Source: Ascidia mentula (Eukaryota > Chordata > Ascidiacea > Phlebobranchia > Ascidiidae). From it: 64,000 nucleotides of DNA. Within the stretch, counting starts at the first letter, position 1; each line of letters begins with the position of its first letter. The notes beneath the pieces were generated by a model. It saw only the letters and a program-made list of their open reading frames with translations, had not been told where the DNA came from and made no database searches. The stretch spans positions 4,655,001 through 4,719,000 of the forward strand of contig OX387197.1 of assembly GCA_947561715.1 (NCBI GenBank). The letters run 5' to 3'. Of this stretch, positions 58,792-64,000 are shown piece after piece. Position numbers and translations under genes: made by a program.

Positions 58792-60958
58792 ATAGATGAC
58801 AAATGGCCGATTAGTTCGTTCATGAGTATACGTCGTTTGGTTTATGGTTTACGTATGTCCGGCCCCGAATCTATGGGTAAACTTACCCGACAATTAATCT
58901 GCTCATTCTAAAGGCCTTTGCTATAAAACCTGACAATCGAAAATGAATTGGAAAATTTAACATCATCTTATAATGGCAGCAGATAATTTGAACCACAGCA
59001 ATATCATTAACACTTTGGTGTGGTTATTTAATTTGTGTCGAAAATTTTTCGCTTCCGTCGCTCTAAATATTATTGTCCTTTTATGCTTGAGATTTCTAAT
59101 TTGCCAGAGAAAATTTTTCGAACCTTGTATATATTACATGGAGAATTTTGTTTGGTTTGCAGGCTTGGCAACCCAGGCGATGCAGCCTAGCTGGATCAGT
59201 CACTTTTTCCTGACAAGTCGGAGCAAGATTCAAATCTTGTCTGGGCTGCCAAGCTTGCAAACCTAATGATCGTGATACGATGGCTGCGATCGCCAAGCAA
59301 GGACCTGCGCAGTGGGGCTATCCTGCTGATCATGCCATTGCATGAAATATTACTGCGTAGCCTATATGGGAAATTATTTTCAGTTAGTTTCAAACCTCGG
59401 AAAATGCTTGGACGCATGCCAATACTTATAAGATGTGCAACCTCATCAATGTAGCATTCTCCTCCATTTGCTTTTATTGTGTTTCTTACTGGATTTTGAG
59501 CGTGATGTAAAATACTTGAACCCATGTATTTTGGATTGTTTTTGCAGGCGGGAGCGTAGCTAGCGTAAGAACAAAATCACGCAGAGTGTTAATTTGTTTT
59601 TGTTTATATTGTTAAGATTCAAACGATGTGCTTGCTTCCGAAACTAAATTTTCTGATGTTTTTTGCGTATTTCTAAATATTTGATCAATTTTCAACAACC
59701 AGTCAAGCTAACGACGGGCGATGGGAGATGGGAATGTGTTAAATGCACGTTTAATTGTCGGTTGCATGTTGCACCCATCAGAGTGAGGATGGTGTAAACC
59801 TGATGAATGCAGCCAGGATGTTTTTAATATAGCAGCTTCACTATTCCTAATAATGAACAACGTTAACTGTGTCCCGCGCAAAAGCTGATGCTTGTCTAGA
59901 CTGCATCAGTAGAGTTTGTTAAAGTTAATACTTGTCCGGATCGCAGTTGTAGCATTTGCAGTGGTGTTTTCTTACGTTTTTTAATCAGTTTGCTCTCTCG
60001 TTCTTAATATTATTTTTTCAAACGCAAGTTTTGAAAATCTCACACGATAATGCAATTTCGAATAAGAAAACAAAGTTTTGATGGCTCAGTTCCCTGAATC
60101 TTTTTTGAGTTAGTGATCTCACTCGTTGTCCCTAAGCACAACGTCCTTCTTGTGTACGCCAGGGCATCAGATAATCACCGGTAAACACCGATGGACCATC
60201 ACCTATGTGATAACTTTACTGCGAAATAATCGTCGTTTACGATGCAAACAGGACTGAAAACCACTCAAGTATTGCTGGTATAATGAATCGTTGCAATGAT
60301 TTGATGCAAAGTCATTTGTTGGACACCGTAATCCGTAACTGTCATTTTAATGCACCTTTTCGTGACTAAATCGACGACTTCCTTTCCTTGCACAAAACTT
60401 GATGTGGAAGAGATGACTAACGGAAGACCATTTAACATACTATGATGAGGAAGCACCACCGTGTGTCTGAGCTAATATATTTACCTCTGCTACACGGTCA
60501 TAGAGAATTTATTCGTTGCAGAGATACGATGGACAATGTATATAAAGGAAGGTAGTGTGATAAACATCGTACAATGTGGTGTTGTGTCCGAATGAAGAGC
60601 ATTAGTTCTAGTTGTGTCAATAAGTAAATATATTATAAAATATTATGGAAACCTACACCAGTGGATCGTAAAGCAGCAAGATAGGTTTTATTTATCAATA
60701 TATGATCCTAGACACAACCAAGGAAAAAACGAGTTGGATTTTGATTTAGTTGAGGCAATACGCTACGCCAGACATCCATACTTGTATGTATAGCCCTTGG
60801 TAAAATGTATCGCAAAAGCTATTTTCTTACATACACGTGCACATGTACATGTAAATTAATTATTACTGACTTGATTGTTTGAGCCCTTTTCCAATGATCG
60901 ATCTGCTGATCACTGGTAGACACATTAGGCTACAAAACCCATTGAATGACATCGCTAA
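58792..60958. other. Intergenic gene 10 / gene 11
   Basis: No gene is supported. It contains the foldback described at 59154-59263 and, at about 60364-60420, the GACTAAATCGACGACTTCC / ATGTGGAAGAGATGACTAAC element shared with the flank of gene 9. Confidence 0.55.
59154..59263. repeat. Foldback with tRNA-like box A and box B
   Basis: Two 23-base arms (59154-59176 and 59241-59263) are inverted copies with two mismatches. Between them TAGCTGGATCAG (about 59188) resembles a polymerase III box A and AGATTCAAATC (about 59227) a box B, 28 bases apart. It could be a tRNA pseudogene or part of a tRNA-derived SINE. A convincing anticodon arm was not found. Confidence 0.35.
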
Positions 60959-61888
60959 ATGGAAGTATTCAAAATGAATGAAAATGATTCCAGTGACGGT
61001 TTACTCATTGTAAACGGGACAATTGAAACCCAGATATCGTGGATTGCAGCGACATCATCCGACGCAGTTTGCTTTCTACTGTCTTTGTGGATATTCGTGT
61101 CGTTCCTAAGCTATGGAATCAAGCGCAGAAAGTTTTCAAACAGAAGAAAATCTGTTCGCACTTTATACATATCAGCTTGTGCATCGGCCTTTTCAGCGAC
61201 AGTTTATCTTCCAATTAAAATCGCGTTGGATTTGCCGTGGAAGAGCAACAAGACTTGCGATGTTCTCTCGGAAATCGCGGTTGAGTTATACGTGATATCT
61301 ACTTCGTTCGTATATTTATTTCTATGGATCAAGCAACGGTCATTGTATCAAAAGCGATTGCTGAAAGATCTGTACAAGGGCTGGGCGGTAGTGATAAGTT
61401 ACCTCAGTGTAATTTTAATGATTTTTGCGCTTAATTCTGCTGCAGTCGTTTTTAACGTGATAAACGAATATGGATCGTCTGTTTATGGTTGTACGCACTT
61501 AAACAGATTTCACACCTGGCCATTCCTTGTTGGATCCGCAATCAATGCCACCGGACAAGGCATGATGCTTGTTTTGTTCATTTATCCCTTAAAGATAGCC
61601 AAGAACAAGTCTCAAACCGGTACAGGGTTTCGTCTGCTCAAACGTTCCCTTGTGATAACAGTGATGTGCATTATAAGTGACGCTGTCACCGGTGTTGTCA
61701 ACGCGTTTGTGCCGTTTTCCTTTTACCGAACACCCTTCATTGCGTACGGCCCAACAACTGCTTTGAATTTAATCGGAGTGATGCTGACGTTTGACACGTG
61801 GAAGGAAATCATTATGAACCCATTGTATGGAGGCAGGCCACTGCAGCGCGGCGGGGCTTTTAGCAGGTCCCAAACACGTGACTCATAA
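60959..61888 (+). CDS. 7TM receptor-like protein 11 (intronless)
   Basis: One exon, 309 residues from the first ATG (MEVFKMNEN); the in-frame ATG at 60974 (MNENDSSDG) aligns better with the starts of genes 9 and 10 and would give 304. Second subfamily, close to gene 9: KRRKFSNRRKSVRTLYISAC, LPWKSNKTCDVLSEIAVELY, VYLFLWIKQRSLYQKRLLKDL, YGCTHLNRFHTWPF, GQGMMLVLFIYPLKIAKNK, LLKRSLVITVMCIISDAVTG, LTFDTWKEIIMNPLYG. N-glycosylation sequons NDS and NGT lie before TM1. It is the last member seen in the window; no further 7TM gene was found in the remaining 2.1 kb. Confidence 0.87.
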   Translation: MEVFKMNENDSSDGLLIVNGTIETQISWIAATSSDAVCFLLSLWIFVSFLSYGIKRRKFSNRRKSVRTLYISACASAFSATVYLPIKIALDLPWKSNKTCDVLSEIAVELYVISTSFVYLFLWIKQRSLYQKRLLKDLYKGWAVVISYLSVILMIFALNSAAVVFNVINEYGSSVYGCTHLNRFHTWPFLVGSAINATGQGMMLVLFIYPLKIAKNKSQTGTGFRLLKRSLVITVMCIISDAVTGVVNAFVPFSFYRTPFIAYGPTTALNLIGVMLTFDTWKEIIMNPLYGGRPLQRGGAFSRSQTRDS

Positions 61889-64000
61889 GCGCGCACTTGG
61901 TCAATTTAGTTCGTCTTTCTGAGGCACCCAATAAGAAAATTTACTGTTTTTGTATATTATGTATTCGTTTTCGAACAACACACCCGATTTTACAAAAAAT
62001 ATCGTCTATTTGCAAAACTGATTATGTATGATGTATTGCTGCGATGTTTGGGGTATAATTGCATCACAAAACGTAATATCTATTTCCTGTTGCTTTTGTA
62101 CATGACTGCGCAAGACTGAGAAGAAATACAACACACACGAGTCACCAAAAGGCAGCATCATTCCCCTGTTGCGTGTGTGGAAGCAAGTGGTTGCTGACTG
62201 GTTTCCTTTTTAGTGTCTGCTTGACCTGCCATGACTTCAATCAAAAAGTCCCTTTAGAAAAGCGAGTAAATCCATGCGTTAGTTTAATTGATGTTTGGAT
62301 CCAAATATAAACATGACATTTGGCGGCCAATGCAATTGAAGGGAAAATTGGAATGGATTGAAATGAATGTCGTCACTTTTACATGACCCAAAAATATATT
62401 TCCAGGCACCTACGAAGCACCTGTTCAAGTGTTGGTGACATAGTGATAGTATTATTGGACACTCTCTCACAAACAAACACTACAGAGTGTAAAACAAACT
62501 CGAAAGCGCATCGTATTTGTCGCGTAATCACTACGCATGTGTAATACGGGTAAGTTTTGTCATCTGAAAAGGCTTAGTCAGCCGGAAGCAACTGGCTTGT
62601 AATAAAAATAAATAATATCATTAGTGTTGTTTCTTGGTGACGAGCAAATAGAGAGCTCAAAAGGTTTGTTGTTGTTGTTTTGCGGCCTGCACGTATTGAA
62701 TGGAAACAGTGCTCATATGAAAGCTTCCTATTTGAATTTAAATACAATATTAGATCTATTCTATTTAGAGAGGAACTCGCCTCATCTCAGTGCGGTGAAA
62801 TAAAGGTAATATTATAAAACTCAAGCAAGGCTGTATGAGTATTGTATATATATAGGACCCAGTGAATGGTGTAGGTTATCACTTAACTGGGAAGGTTGCC
62901 ATGAGGTCAATGAAGAGAGAAATATAGACAAGTTGTTTTCACAAGAAGTTTGTGTCGTCACGCATGTTATAAGGTCAAAGGATTAGCGCATAGAAATCAT
63001 CAGCATAAAGTTAGTCAAACTTTCCTCGCCTCGGCAACGCATCAGCTATCAAGAACGGTAAATTAATTAAGCCTCCCTAACCAACAGCCGTAGAAAAAGG
63101 TAAATGTTTCAAATACATTTGTTAGATGTGTATTGCGTGTCATCCGTTTGTGATCAAAACCACGTAGCACGACATGCCAAAAATCACGTCGCAAAAATGA
63201 CGCGAGAATAACCGACAAAAGTGAAAGAAAGGAGTGAGTAAATGTAATCATGGGGCGGTTGCGGTTTAGCTGCGACGAAACAGCGGGAAACAAAATTTGT
63301 CATCTGGGAAAGCCCTGGCGCACAGTTGCGTTTACGTCACTGAGAATCGTATATGAGCCAGTCCATTGTCACTTGACGCGTTGCTGGGACAGGAGATTTT
63401 GCGCCAGAACTGCTTGATTGTTTTAAGTAAAATGATTGTTTGATGCATTAGTTAGGACACTGATACAGAAAGGCTACATCGAGCAGGTACCCTAAACCGT
63501 TTAAGTTGGTGAATAAATAGGTATTTCGAAAAGCTAAAGTATGACAAACGTAAATTAATCATAGTGGTTGATTTTCTGATAGTCGTGGATTAAGTTTTTA
63601 CCAAATGCCAAACTAGTTCTGGGTACGGAACATGGGTCTAAACAACGGAGATTCCTTGAATGAGGTGAATAAGACATATTGGTAACGAGTAGCTAATCAA
63701 AAACTTGAACGTATGATCAGTAAACAAACAGTAAAGTCATTTTTTGTGAAACATTTTTTCGAAATAGTAACTTTTTTTGCAACCTAGCTTTTAAACTGGT
63801 AGACACGCAGATTTCCACTTTGTGGCACCTTTCGGTCAACGTTAATCCGTTGGGTACCACAGGTAACAGCTCACAATGATTATGGCTGTTTTACACAAAC
63901 ATTTTGGAATGTTTTTGATTTCCTTTAAACCTATTTTATTAATATTGGTGTGTTGTAGTTTGTAAAGCATACAATTCATCTTTAGTATTTTTTAACGCAG
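61889..64000. other. Right end of window, no gene recognised
   Basis: No reading frame with a recognisable domain and no RNA gene could be supported. The 7TM array may continue beyond the window. Confidence 0.55.

Noticed and set aside
58973..59266. 97-codon frame with two hydrophobic stretches as a small membrane protein
   Set aside because: Its second half runs through the foldback at 59154-59263; not convincing as a gene.
1..64000. CRISPR arrays, bacterial operons or phage genes
   Set aside because: No regularly spaced repeats and no prokaryotic gene organisation; the window is spliced animal DNA.

Overview
The window is animal nuclear DNA: AT-rich, with spliceosomal introns that have GT-AG (one GC-AG) ends, animal genes (HEATR1, Miro/RHOT, CUB and LCCL/discoidin secreted proteins) and a decayed Penelope-like retroelement. 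Short introns (HEATR1 in 41 exons within 14 kb), an intronless Miro gene and 3' splice acceptors placed just upstream of start codons of otherwise intronless genes all suit a compact tunicate (ascidian) genome. That assignment is an inference; no sequence search was possible.

Layout. (1) 1-8.2 kb: two tandem minus-strand paralogues of a secreted LCCL-LCCL-EGF-discoidin protein, each with 8 exons and nearly all phase-1 introns; the second copy has an in-frame stop. Duplicated flanks suggest that the array continues to the left of the window. (2) 10.2-12.0 kb: an intronless mitochondrial Rho GTPase (Miro). (3) 12.9-26.9 kb, minus: HEATR1 (UTP10/BP28), rebuilt as 41 in-phase exons coding 2,099 residues. 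(4) 28.0-31.5 kb, plus: a three-exon secreted protein with six CUB domains in one exon, divergent from HEATR1 across an E-box-rich promoter. (5) 33.7-61.9 kb: eleven single-exon seven-transmembrane (7TM) receptor-like genes in both orientations: ten open and one pseudogene, plus a short relic of a twelfth. The family has the TM3-ECL2 cysteine pair of GPCRs but KQR where DRY would be and no NPxxY; I cannot assign it to a named family.

The 7TM cluster is the most interesting region. It holds two subfamilies (genes 2-8 and genes 9-11) plus the more isolated gene 1. It grew by inverted and direct duplication: a convergent gene pair with its spacer was copied in tandem with a period of about 5.1 kb. 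A 5'-truncated Penelope-like element lies in both copies of the spacer, with target-site duplications, while a related spacer after gene 8 keeps the empty site. Genes 2-8 share a promoter-proximal module containing a perfect 3' splice acceptor about 75-85 bases before the ATG. That points to spliced-leader trans-splicing or a non-coding first exon. Intronless ORFs, clustering, subfamily divergence and gene death are what chemosensory receptor families show, but no function is demonstrated here.
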